Shown: positions 34,294 through 47,200 of the stretch, piece by piece
Layout of the letters: each line of letters begins with the position of its first letter
How positions within the stretch are numbered: position 1 is the first letter of the stretch
DNA from: Mytilus trossulus
Taxonomy: Eukaryota > Mollusca > Bivalvia > Mytilida > Mytilidae
Direction of reading: 5' to 3'
Assembly: GCF_036588685.1 (NCBI RefSeq)
Contig: NC_086379.1
Coordinates: 77,779,727 to 77,843,726 of the forward strand
Length of the DNA stretch: 64,000 bases
Notes under the pieces: model-generated
The model's input: the letters and a program-made list of their open reading frames with translations, nothing else
What the model was told of the DNA's origin: nothing
Databases searched by the model: none
Translations under genes and position numbers: made by a program

Positions 34294-35272
34294 TCATTCA
34301 ACTTTACTAGTAGTCTCCTTTTCCTCTTTGTTTTTCTTATGCTTCTTCTTTTTATGTTTATGTTTATGTTTTTTGTTCTTCTTATTCTTTTTCTCTTTTT
34401 TGTGTTTTTTGTGTTTCTTCTCTTCCTTATCACTTTTTTCTTCCTCCATGCTTGATCCTTCGCCTTCAGATTCAACATCTGAATCACTGTGTTCATTATA
34501 ATCAGGTACAAAGGCTGACTCATCAATAACAGACTCTTTCCTCTCATACTTTTTCCTTTTAATCTGATTTTCATTTTCTGCTTTGGTATTTTCTTCCTGT
34601 CCGTTTACTTTCTCCATTTTTGTTTTATCTCCTTCATACTGATCAGTATCTTTCACTTTTTCATTATCTTTACTTTCTTTTTTCTTATCTTTCACACTCT
34701 TTGCAATTGTCTGTTTCACTTTAGTGGAAACTTTATTTGAAACTTTTTGTCTACTTTCTTTTTCTGGAGATTCATTCCTCCTAGATGATTTTTGCTTGTC
34801 TATTTTCTCTGATTTTTCAGCGACATCAATTTTACTTTTTTCTCCTCCCACTACCTTACGCTTATCTGATTTTTCACTCTCTGAGACCCTACGTTTATCT
34901 ACCTTTTCACTTTCTGAAACTCTCCTGTGAACTCGTTCACACTCTTTTTCATTTTTATCAGAAGAGACTGTAATCTGCATGGAGTTTTCCCTACTGAGTA
35001 CCCTTCGACCATCATCGTCATCTTTCTGATTCTGTTTCTGATTATCATCCATGTAAACTCTTCTTTTTTGTTGGCCAGGGGATTTTTTATTATGATCACT
35101 GGAGACTGGAGATTTACGGTGTCTTTCGTCATTTTGTCTAACAGGTGATTTCTGTAATCGGTCATGGACCGTGGGTTTCTTTTGAGGGTGTGCAGGCACC
35201 ACAGCAGAGGCAACTGTAGCTGGTTTTGGTTGTTTCTGTGTTATAGCTTTCTCTGCACTTTCAATTATGGAT
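34294..35272 (-). CDS. RBBP6: RBBP6 exon 18 (terminal, Lys-rich C-terminus)
   Basis: It begins SIIESAEKAI, contains repeated ESEKxDKRxVSESEK units and the conserved DESAFVPDYNEHSDSD block. It ends in KHKHKHKKKKHKKNK-EEKETTSKVE, as in other animals. The stop is at 34296-34294. Confidence 0.94.
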
Positions 35273-38200
35273 CTGTAATATGAAAAGGATTAATTAGTAA
35301 TGATAGAATTATATACAAAATACGATTGATATAATTAATTACTCCAAATGGCACATAAAAGTAATGAGCATTTCAGGCTTAACACAACTTCTATATTAAC
35401 AACTTTTACAGACTCTGTGCAGGTGAGAGCTTGATAATTGATCTATATACCTTACTTATTGTTAGGACCATATCTAGACCTCAAGAAGTCTTTTCATGTT
35501 TGTTTTTTTGTGTAAGGTTGCAGTCTCATTGACATAAAACCTCATATCTCCTTTTTCCTATGTGTCTATTGATTTCATAGCATATTTAACAAGCTCATCT
35601 TGAATCGTTAATAGAATAACTATTAAGAAACCTAGCTATATAGCAAGTGGAGTGAAATTACTTTCAGACATTTTTGAATTCATGCATTTTGAGTGTTTAA
35701 TTGAATTAAATTAATCGATCCTTCATGATTCTCGAGCTATTATTGGTTAAGTTTCATCATTTAAATAGTTTGAACATTACTGATATCGTAAGCCATAAAC
35801 AAATTATAAATAAATATGTGATCATATCAACACCCTGATACTAGAACTTTTTTTTTTTAGAAGATTCCAAAATGATTTTTTTGAGTTCTGATTGACATCT
35901 GATTTATATACCAACCTTGGCAATGGTTTTTTCTCTGTTTTCTTTTTGAGTTTGTCCCTGAGATCTGGTGATTTGTCTTCATTGTAATCTTCCCTTTCCC
36001 ATTTTGACAATTCAGGTGGAGATAACATCAGCTGATCTTCACTTTTAGAAGTGTTTTTGTTAATTTCCATATCTTCTTCAGCATCATGTTTTATTCTTTT
36101 AGCTGGACTTTCATCTTCAGAGTTCTCATTATTTTCATTGATCTCCTGAACACGTTTTTTCTTTTTTGATTTGACCTTTTCTAAATCTGACGCAGAATCA
36201 CTTTGTGAAGCCTCTACATCAACAAGTTTTCTAACCTTTTTAACTTTTTTCACGACCTTAACCTTCTTTTGAGATTTTACAGGAGTGACTTCTTTTGCTG
36301 GAACCTCTTCCTTTTTATCAACGGTTTTGTTAGTTTGATCACTTCCTTCTCCATTTATTGCACCATCTTTATTTTCCAAATCGGTGTTTTCTTTATCCAT
36401 CTTCGATTGTTCAGTTTCCATAGGTTCAAGTTTGCTCGCTTCATCAACAAGCTTCGATTTAGGCTCCTCATCATCTGATTCTTTGATTTCAGGCTTCTTC
36501 GACTCCGGCAAAACATGCTGAGTGTTAATTTCTATCAGATTAGAATTGCTTCTCTTTGAGTGCAGAGCTTCCTTTTGAGGTAAGTTTCTAATACTTTCTG
36601 TAGTTTGAATTGTCTTGAGAGCTCCTGATCTATTTACAGAAGTTGATTTGTCATCACTTTCACTGACTGCTGCTTTAGCTGTTACAACTTTAGCAACTTT
36701 CACAGGAGATTTTGGATTAGCTCCCTTTGTTTTTAATCTAAGTGCAAGTGATTCTTTCTTTACAATTGTTCCATCTTTTAATTTTACCACTTTTTTCACT
36801 ATTTTCTTTTCAGGACCTTTCTTATCGGTCTCTTTTGTCTTTTCAGATTTTGATTCTGTCTTTTCAACAGGTTTTGTGGATTTACTATCCTTAGATTTGC
36901 TTTCCTTTTCTTTATCCTTGTCCTTAGTCTTTTCCTTGGGTTTGTCCTCTCTTCCTTTAGACTTTTCATTTTCCTTCTTACTTTTAGATTTGTCATCATC
37001 TTTTTTACTTTTTGTCTTACTAGATTTATCAGATTTATCTGTTTTCTTGTCTTTGTCTCTACCTTTAGAATATTTGTCATCTTTACGATCCCTAGGCTTG
37101 TCACGTTTGGATCCTCTAGGTGACCTTGACCTAGATCTGGATCCTCTCCTATATACACCTTTGTTTGTATCATAATACATGCCCCTTTCTAACTGTCCTG
37201 AGGGTGGGGGTGGGGGTGGAGGAAGACCATATCTAGCTATATAATCTTGAAATATCTCCTCATAAATTCTCTGGTCAAACCTACAAATAGAAAAACATAC
37301 TTCTCTACATAATCTTGGAATATTTCCTCATTCATTCTCTGGTAACCCATACAAGTAACAAGATGTATTGTGCCACACTGTTCCATTGAATAACTGAATG
37401 TGTTTGAATAATAGGTTGAAAAATTTTAAGGGGGCCTCTGTGAGGACTTATCGGAGTAGTTGAACTACTGTATTACTAGCCTGTCAATACTAAGGTTATG
37501 AGTTAGAATTTCACTCCGGGCAAGTGCACGTGATTCAAATCCTAATTAACTTTAGCTAGGAATGTCAGTTTTCCTATTAAAATTCAAAGTTCTTTTGGGG
37601 GGGCACTATGGCTCCCTGCACCAATAAAAGCTGACCACAATGAAATAGTGTATAAAGTGACGTTTAACACCAATCTATCAATGAGAGTTTCAGATGAAAG
37701 CTGTCGTTTGAAATAAAAAGTTCTACTACGTCAATTTTCATTGGAAAAGTCAATTTTCTTTTTTAAAAAGTTCTTGACAGGTCTTATGGCAGATAGAATT
37801 TTTTTTGAATCAGGTCCCAATCAACCAATATCTATATATTAACCTTACAATGATTCTACAGACCAAATAAAGTTTACTGGTTTCTAACAATACAGTGGCA
37901 GATCCAGGGGGAGGGTTCCGGGGTTGGAACCCCCCCTTTTTTTGGACGATCAATGCATTTGAATGGGGACATATAGTTGGAACCCCCCTCCCCCTTTTTA
38001 AAATGGCTGGATCCGCCCCTGCAATAGCTGAGAAACTGTTGATCAATACAACATGAAAATCAAGTCAAAATAGAACTTGACCTGTATTTTCTGGTTTAGA
38101 ACCAAAATGAGAATCATTAACGACTTCAATGACTCTTCTACATATAATAGTTAAAATTGACTATTTTAATCCAAAGAAATAGATAAAACTTAATTTTCTG

Positions 38201-41200
38201 GATTTTATTGGGTTTTAATCAAATCTACAGGTATGTGACACCATGTACTGTGGATTCATTTATTTACGTGGGTACCAATTTTCATGGTTTGAGGAAAACA
38301 TACATATTAGCGGATATTTAATTTCATGGTTTTGGCAAAGTCTACACTCATTCCCTTACAAAATTTGTATTTCGTTAAACATTTGAATTCGGGTTCTCCT
38401 GTACCCACGAAAATTGGTATCCAAAGAATATTAATGAATCCACAGTAAGCCCCTAATCAATAGGGGATGTTTGCAAAAGTTTCCAATCATTTATCTCCTA
38501 GAATCAAATATTTTGCGCTGTAGTTTTAGAGGAAATGATATTTGTTAAAATTTGCCACTATGTGTTTGTTTTTCAGAAATTCCAAACTGGAAGAACATTT
38601 TTGTATAAAGATCCTTCCAAATATTTTCTTTGGTTCAATTTGGACTTAAGGTTTCAACAGTTGAAATGATAAATCAATCAACTCTCTTAGGTGGAAAGAA
38701 GACAGACACAAAGAGCTTACAATATTTCACATAGATCTATACAGCTAAAAAAAGAATACCAACCAATAGGATTAGGGTCATGCTTGCAGGAAAATAAAGT
38801 ATAAGTATGCATATTATACAACACACACCATTTTTCTTTTTATATACGTTTACCAAGTCAGAAGTAATTTTCTTATTGTTTCCTTTTCATTTGTTATTCA
38901 TCACTTCTCATATTGTCATGTATTTAGAATTTTCTGGCTCCAAGTTGGCACATTTGATTTGTCTAGGTCTTATACTCTCTTTTCACAAGGAGTTTCTAAG
39001 ATATTTTTCTTGGGTACCATTGTTAAAAGTAAGTGATCTCGTCTTAGTTAGATTATTTTTAGCGTCTACTCAGACTATTGTATTGACTATAAATTTGCTG
39101 CTATTGAACTTGTTATACACTTTCATAAAAGTGGTTTTTTTTTTATACTGTGGATTCATTTATTTTTGTGTGTACCAGTTTTTGAGGATTAAGGAAAACT
39201 TACATGTTCGTGTATATTTAATTTTGTGGTTTAGAATAAGTCTGCATACAAGCATTAAGAAAATTTGTCATTTGTTAAACATTTAATTTCGTGGGTCAAC
39301 TGTACCCACGAAATCCATGAAAATTGGCATCCAAAGTATAATAATGAATCCACAGTACTGTTTGACAGTGGTGGCCAATCATTTGTTTGGACTGATTAAT
39401 TGCTGTTCAGGCCACCTTCGGTATTATTGGCTATTTTGTGGAGGTGGAAGCCTTAGTGCCTAGATTAACCATGACATTCCATAGGAAAACTGACAATCTT
39501 GGTCAATTAAGATCAGAATCAAAAAAAGATGACACTATGACTTCTTTCTGATGGATGGTCTTCTAAGTTTGCATTTTTGTTATGTATTTTATTTTCTGTT
39601 TTATTTCTTTTTGAACATTTACAACTGGTTCAGGTAACCAAGATTATGCATTTTTAATTCTGTTATTTTGTTTGTATCTCACTCTTGTTTTCTGCTTTTT
39701 TTTAAATGCATGTTTATAGAACAACTCATGGATGCTACCTCAACTTATTTATGGACTGAAGACAAAAGGTGTTTCATACAGATATTTTGAGCCCATTTTC
39801 CAACATTCCATTGATTTTGAACTTCACAATCTGGCACTTAAGAATTTGCTGTTTTATTCAATAGAGTCAATGCCTTGAAAAACTCAAATGACTTTTGAAC
39901 TCTATATGGTTTACATATGATGAGATCTTCCATTCATAATTTATATATTTGATCACTGTCATTTTTTTGTAAATTTGAGACGCACAGAAATGGCATCTTT
40001 ATAAATCCAATTATTTTTTGTGTAAATGGCCAAATAAAATATTGAAACCAAACCTTATGCAGAGCAGTGTATGGTGTAGATAATAGATTGCAAGAACCTA
40101 AACCACTTTTACTGGTATTTGAATGGTGGTAACAAGATTGATCCAATACAACACATGTAATGATCAGCCATGTACAATTAGTAACAATGACACAGATATT
40201 GAAAGAATATGTATTTTGTGTAATTGGATGAACTTAACACACCTAGCAGGAAAATCTCTTCCCCCAAAACCATAAGGTGTTGGACCATATCTCTGTGGGG
40301 AGAATCCTCTGGGCGGTGGACTCCTGTAACTTCTGTATGGTGGCGGTGGTGACCAGTCCCTTCCATAATAACCAGGAGATCTAGGTCTTCCTCGGAAAAA
40401 TGGGGACTTTGACCTCCTCCTGGGTGGTGGACTTCTGGAAAATGACCTTCTTCTAGGTGTTAGACTTCTAGAATATGACCTTCGTCTTAATGGGGGAGAT
40501 CTGGAATATGTCCTCCTTCTAAATCTTGGTGACCTAGTTCTGGATCTTGTTCGTGACCTTGTATACGACCTTGATCTACCCCTGAATTTTTTAGGTGTCC
40601 ATGACCTTGACCTTGGTCTTGGTGTAAAGGATCTAGGTCTTGGTGATCTACTTCTCCTTGGTGTTAAAGATCGTGAACGTGATCTTGAAAATGACTTTTT
40701 CTTCCTGTATGGTGATCGTGATCTACTCTTAGTATATGAACGTTTCTTTGGAGGTGGAGTTCTTGAATATGAACGTTTCTTTGGTGGTGGAGATCGTGAT
40801 TTTGACTTTTTATCTCTTGAAACTGCTTTGGGGGTTTTTGATCTGAAAAACATAAAAAAGAGGAATCAAATTACATAAACTAACACATAATTTATTTGTA
40901 ATAATACAATGCATTCAAATGGACTATCAAGATGATTTTTTTGGGGGACATATTCTTCTTATAAAATGTACATTCTATTCTTGGTTTGTATGTAAACCTT
41001 ATTAAATGGAATCATCATGTCCTTCTGCTTCGTCCACGAGTAGTTAGACCAAAAGTGGCATTAAAACCCTTAACAATCAATCAATCAAACTATTACATTA
41101 CAATATTATTTTTGGGGTGAAACACAGGGGATTGTTTGAAGGTCAGACGAGGTTTTACTGTCAATGGCGATCGCTATCCTATATACAAGGTTTTACTGTC

Positions 41201-44200
41201 AATGGCGATCGATATCCTATATACAAGGTTTTGCTGTCAATGGCAATCGCTATCCTATATATTGACAGTAAAACCTCGTCTGACCAACTAAACAAGCCAT
41301 AGGATAGCGATTGACAGTAAAACCTTGTCTGATCCACTAAACAAGCCTCTGTGGGTGAACTTAAAAGAGTACAAAGTAAAAATAATATTTTACAATTCAA
41401 CTTTCTTAAATTTAAAAAAAAATAGTTTTCTAAAACACATTTTTACTTAAAAGAAAAAAAAATATATTCAAATGTCTTTATATTTTGAGGATATAGCACA
41501 TCCTATTTAAAAATAAGAAGAAAGTGTGCATTTTAAATATCAATGCACAGATAATAAGCTCAGAATACGATTTCAGTTTTCTTTATCTTTGTATATATAT
41601 AGATATTTTCAAATATGTGACTTACATGTATAAAATGAAAGGAATTAGCAACAAAGGAGTAGGTCTGGTAAAGGCTGATTTTGGCCTCAATTTTCAAGTT
41701 CATCTGACGAAATATTTTAGACACTTTTTAAACACTTAAGTGTCTATTTCAATTGATTTAATTAGTTTTTTTGAAAGATTTAAACTGATTAAGTCATTAA
41801 AAACGCTCAGATTCAAGCTTAAATATGAAAAATCTATCAAATTTGCCAAAAATTATCACTTTTCAGATGATTTTTGTCAAAAATGAAAGTGGCCGAATCT
41901 GTGTTCATCCTGAACCTTTATATATATTATGTATTATCGTCATATACAACTTGCATTTCAATATTATGAATGAACACGAATGCGGCCACTTTCATTTTAG
42001 ACAGAAACCGTCTAAAATTTAACTAAAATGCTAATTTTGTGAAGATTTCAGTAATTTAGCATGACTTTATGTTGCTAGTACCCCATATATGTGCATTGTA
42101 TTGTCAAAAACAGCCCATATTTATGTAGCAGAATCATTCTACCTTCCAATAAATAGCTTCATGATTAAATTATCACAATTTTGTAAAACTGCTATATTTT
42201 TGGGCCAAAAAGGGGTCTTACTGAACCTACTCCTTTCAATAGAATTTATAACTGTTACAACAAAATCATTCCTTCTATTTTGAGAGAAATATTGAATATG
42301 TGTCATTAATTTCAGATTTTGTATTGAAAACATTATTTTTGGAGTATCATATAACAACATACCTTGACCTAGATCTTGAAGATTTGGATATTTTGTTGAG
42401 TTTTGGACTTTTAGACCTTGATTCTATTTTAGTTTCCTTTTTTTCCTTTTCTATTGGTGGTCTTGTGTAATCATCTAATGGACTGAAAAAAACAACAAAT
42501 AAGAATTAAATAATAAAAAAAAGTCAATACTCAAACATGTATCTACATAGTAGTATGAAGAACATGATGAAAACCGATATTCACAATCTTCTCCAATATA
42601 ACTATAATTGTGTGGATTTGTGTACATTTTTCCATCACACATGCATTGCACTATAATAACTTCATTTATAAACACAATAATCAACTTCCAATGTGTGTTC
42701 TTGGGGCGTTTGCTTTCCCCTTTGAGCTAAAGAAGTCAACAAGTTTGTTTTTTTTTAGTTCATTCCTGTGTTTTACATTGTGATATTTTTGTTTTGTTTA
42801 GTTTTTGTAGGGAGTGTATTATCTATATATAGTCTGAAATAAAATATTGTGTGGTGCACATGCAGGTCTGGTGTAATATTGTTGTTCACGAATGTACATT
42901 TTGTTTATATAGATTAGACCGTTGGTTTTCCCGTTTGAATGGTTTTACACTAGTAATTTTGGGGCCCTTTATAGCTTGTTGTTCGGTGTGAGCCAAGGCT
43001 CCGTGTTGAAGGCCGTACTTTAACCTATAATGGTTTAATTTTTAAATTGTTATTTGGATGGAGAGTTGTCTCATTGGCACTCACACCACATCTTCCTATA
43101 TCTATATGTATAAAGAAATTAACTGTTAATACTGTGGTGTAATTTTTTTCATTGGTTTCAATTTTTGAGGATTTTGAAACTTGGATTTTCTTTGGTATTT
43201 GATTTAGTGGTTTTGTAAATCTCTGCATACAAAACCTATAGAAAGTGTGTAATTTGTTGAGCATGACTTCATGGTTAACTTGTACCCACGAAAATTGGTA
43301 TTTAATGAATCCAAAGTATATGATCTAAATAGTTTTGATACCTGTGCCCACTAAAACCACGAAAAATTGTTATCCAAAGAATAATAATGACTCCACAGTA
43401 GGTTCATATGCTCTAAATAGTTATGATTTGGAATTTAATACGAGATTTCTAAAGCACTCTTTGTATTAACAGTGGAGTTGCCATAATTTAACTCTAATAT
43501 CAGACATACAATGATTATTCTTTAAAAAGTTAGTTTAACCTGTGTAAAACAAAATACCTGTCCCATTTGTTGTACATTGTACATACTTGTTTTTTAAAAG
43601 TCTATTCTTTTCTCTGTAAAATTCATGTTCTGACAGTGGTTTGGACACCTGAGGTGGTATAAATCGTGGAGGTACACTGTATGGAGGAGGAACCAGACTA
43701 GGAGGATATAACAATGGGGGTCTGTATCCTGGGGGTGGTAGCATAGTGTTCGGTAGAGATACTGAAAGAAAATAGTAGGTATCATTATTATACTTTAGCA
43801 CAGTTAAAACTATAAAATGATAATTGTAAGTTACAAAGAGAAGCACATTTTTTAAAATAAGTATAATCTAACAATAACAATAAATATGGGAGACTTTTTC
43901 TCCAATAGTTGTGTAAAATTGTTTAATTTTTCCAGACTCAAGTAAAATAAAGCAGATTTTTGTTCATATACAATTCAATATTTTCAAAACTTTTTAAATA
44001 GATATAAATGTATTTTCCTCAATGTTTATACAGGTGAGCAGTAGTAAATAGCAATTTCAAAAGTTTTTTTTTTTATCCCACTAAATCTCTTCATACATTG
44101 ATGCTCTGCATTTCATTGCAGACTCTTAAAATTCCATCAAATTTTGTCATTGTGTCCTTTTATCTAATTTCTAATCATACTGAAAATGTTACCTCTTTAT

Positions 44201-47200
44201 AAAATGTCCATGTCCAATTAAGAATGATTGCTTAAATTGGAAAAATGAAGCAAATTTTGTAAATGTAGGACACTATCACTTTTATTGCAATCATTTGGTG
44301 AAAAGACCTGAAGATTAGTTTCCTTTTAAATTTCACACTCAACCAATAAGAAATGAGAAAATAAATATTTTCCAATTGAACTTCTTTATACTCAAATATA
44401 ATGGAGGTGGCCACAACCAATATTGGTGTAGTATGATAAACACCTACCAGGTGGCATGGATGGTCTGTATGCTCCTAAAGATGGTATAGGTACTTGTACT
44501 GGAGCTACGTAATTCTCTACTGAAGACTTAGACTCAGCTACTCTGTATAAGGAAAACAATCAAACATTAGTTATACATTTAAATATATAAATTCAATAAT
44601 TTAAAATATACAATAATCAAACAAATTGAGAAAACTATAAATCATTACTGTTTGGGTTGTATATTTTCGGTGGAATGTAATGTCTTCATTCCTGAAGGTG
44701 TTGAAGGTGCATGAATGAAAAACAGCAATACAAATGTATGTTATTTCAACCAGGATACTAGAGACTAAGAGTAAGTTGTACATATTCATTGTATAATTAG
44801 CATATTGTCTGATGTTCAGTAGTTGTCCTTTGTTGATGTGGTTCATAAGTGTTTCTCTTTTCTAGTTTTTTTATACAGATTAGATTGTTGATTTCCCTTT
44901 TGGCTAAGTATTCATTAAATATAATAAAATAAATACTGGTCTTTTTCAGTATCAATATTAATTAAGCTTAACAATACATCCACTACATCTATGCAAACTA
45001 TTCTCATACACATGGGCTTTACTCATTGTTGAAGGCTGACCTATAGTTGTTCATTTCTGTGTCAGTTGATCTCTTGTGAAGAGTTGTCTCATTGGCAATC
45101 AATACCACATCTTCTTTTTTAATCATACAATAAGAAATTTAATTAATTTTGACTGAGTCTTGTTTCATTTTTCCTTCCTCTAGAAATTTTAATCGATACC
45201 TGTTTGTTGCAGAAGTCTGGTCTTGATCTGAAATATAAACATAATCATACAATTATGTAATTAGACATAAGCACATAAGAAATTAGAAGACATCTGTACT
45301 AAAGGTTGTTTCTACAAAACCTTCTTTGCATGATTGAAGTTGTTCTAGATCATAAATTTCATATTTTCTATGACTGCTTTTAAATCCGAAAGAAAAGTCC
45401 ACTGATAATAAATTTTAACAATGATTACTTGATATAGTAAAACATCATCATAATGGAAGAAATTTTGGTTGTAAACTACCATAACTATTTTTTGGGACCC
45501 TTTATAGCTTGCTGTTTGGTGTGAGCCAAGGATCCATGTTGAAGACAGTACTTTGACTTATAATGGTTTACTATTACAAATTGTTTGCGACTTGGATGGA
45601 AAATTGTCTCATTGGCACTCATACCACATCTTCTTGTTTCTATATACCAACTGATAGAAAATTTCTCAAGCTGTTTACATTTTATTTGAGATGAAAGTTC
45701 ATGTCCTAACTTGGCTGACATGATGTGTAGCAACACTGCCTTTGTTTGACACCTTAGTTCAAAAGTTACTATCTATGATCTTGAGTAAGACAATTACCAA
45801 CAACTTTAGCTTAATATGTATTACTGTCATTATATGTTCATGTTTTAAACTGTTCAAATCAATGCCTATTCCTTTATATAATTCATTTGGTTTGTTTAGC
45901 AGAGATAAATTGGGAAGAATATTCCACTTTTAATACATTTCAAACAATTATTGCATTATGATTTGAATTAAAATGTGCTACCGTTTTAATAGATCTATTT
46001 CTCATTGAGACTAAAGCATACCTGCAGTAACAGCCTTTCTTCCACTCAAAACAGCAATGCCCTGAAACAACATACACATGGTTAGAAAGTAATTTTCCAC
46101 ACTTCTTTTAATCTAGTATTGACTCCTAATAGTTTTATTTTTTTTTATCTATGGCTTACAATAGGTGCTATTTTATTAGATAACAATCTATTTACCTTTT
46201 ATCTATGTACCTTTCCATTTCACATTTTTTTCCATTTTTACTGGGATATTTGTGGTTGTTTTTTTTCAGATTGGGAAAAGTAACAATTTAACATTATCTT
46301 TAAAATATTTGAGAATGAAAGTCTAGCTTTTCCTACTGAGTTGTCAATACTTATCATATTTCTAAATAATAAGTTTTAAGTGTGACTAATACCTTTACTA
46401 TAAAATCAAAATTTGACTTTGCAAATTAAATATATATTCATAGACTTATTCAGTATTTATTCTAACTTGCTAACTTTACACATATTAAAGCCCGCTATGA
46501 TTGTCATTCAGATGAATGTATGTTTATAATCCTCATAAATAAACGGTTGTCTTTTCATTATAAGTCAACAATTGACAGTGTTTGTATAAAAATTTCATCA
46601 GTATGTTCATGTAATATTTATTTCCAATATAGTATGTAGCCGTTAGAGATTAATTACAGCTGATTGTATTGAGTGTGTAGGTAAAGCTAATATCTTTGGT
46701 TAGATTGCTTTCTAGCTGAACTGTGAAGTCATTATGAGGAAAGGTATACTGCCATTATTTCAAAGTAGTCTAGTCCTACAGACAAATAGATTGGTTATCT
46801 GTCAGACCAGTCTACTCTTAAAGGAGGATAGTAAACCTTATTTATAATGACTTTACAGTTTAGCTAGCGAGTAATCTAACCAAAGGTATTACCTTTACCT
46901 TTACCTACACACTCATTGCAATCGGCTGTAAAATTAGACCATTGATCAGGCCATTGGTTTTCATGAATTGTTTCACCTTTTGTCATGTATAGGCTCTCTA
47001 TAGCTTTTTATACAGTATGGTTCTTCTGATTGTTAAAAGCCGTATGGTAACCTAAAGTTGCTTACATCTACCTCGTTTAGATATGTAGGCTGTTTGGATC
47101 ATTAGAGAATATTTTGAATTAATGTCAAGAAAATTATCAGTTCTTTTGATACATGGCTATAAGTTGTTGTTAACTCGTAAATTTTTGCTGTTATTTTTTC

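Larger units (their letters stand above)
37281..40242. other. RBBP6 intron 16
   Basis: It contains the SINE-like repeat, one 'ggatcc' MITE and two TACTGTGG MITEs listed separately. The rest is AT-rich and empty of recognisable features. Confidence 0.65.
40843..42362. other. RBBP6 intron 15
   Basis: It holds a SINE tail, the inverted-repeat element at 41130 and, at 41885-42000, an inverted pair ('aaaaatgaaagtggccgaat' / 'gaatgcggccactttcattt') that could fold as a loose hairpin. Confidence 0.6.

Noticed and set aside
35822..35915. In-frame extension of RBBP6 exon 17 past its donor
   Set aside because: The frame stays open for a short while into the intron, but the phase of exon 18 and the conserved C-terminus require the donor at 35915.
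36615..37175. 186-codon open frame on the + strand, Ser/Leu/Phe-rich
   Set aside because: It is the complement of the lysine-rich RBBP6 exon 17; the same holds for the frames at 34277-34501 and 34724-34930.
38807..39286. 159-codon open frame on the + strand, hydrophobic
   Set aside because: It lies in an RBBP6 intron, runs into a MITE, and its hydrophobicity comes from T-rich DNA.
41117..41302. 61-codon frame with repeated 'LSMAI' type words
   Set aside because: It simply translates the direct repeats of the inverted-repeat element at 41130.
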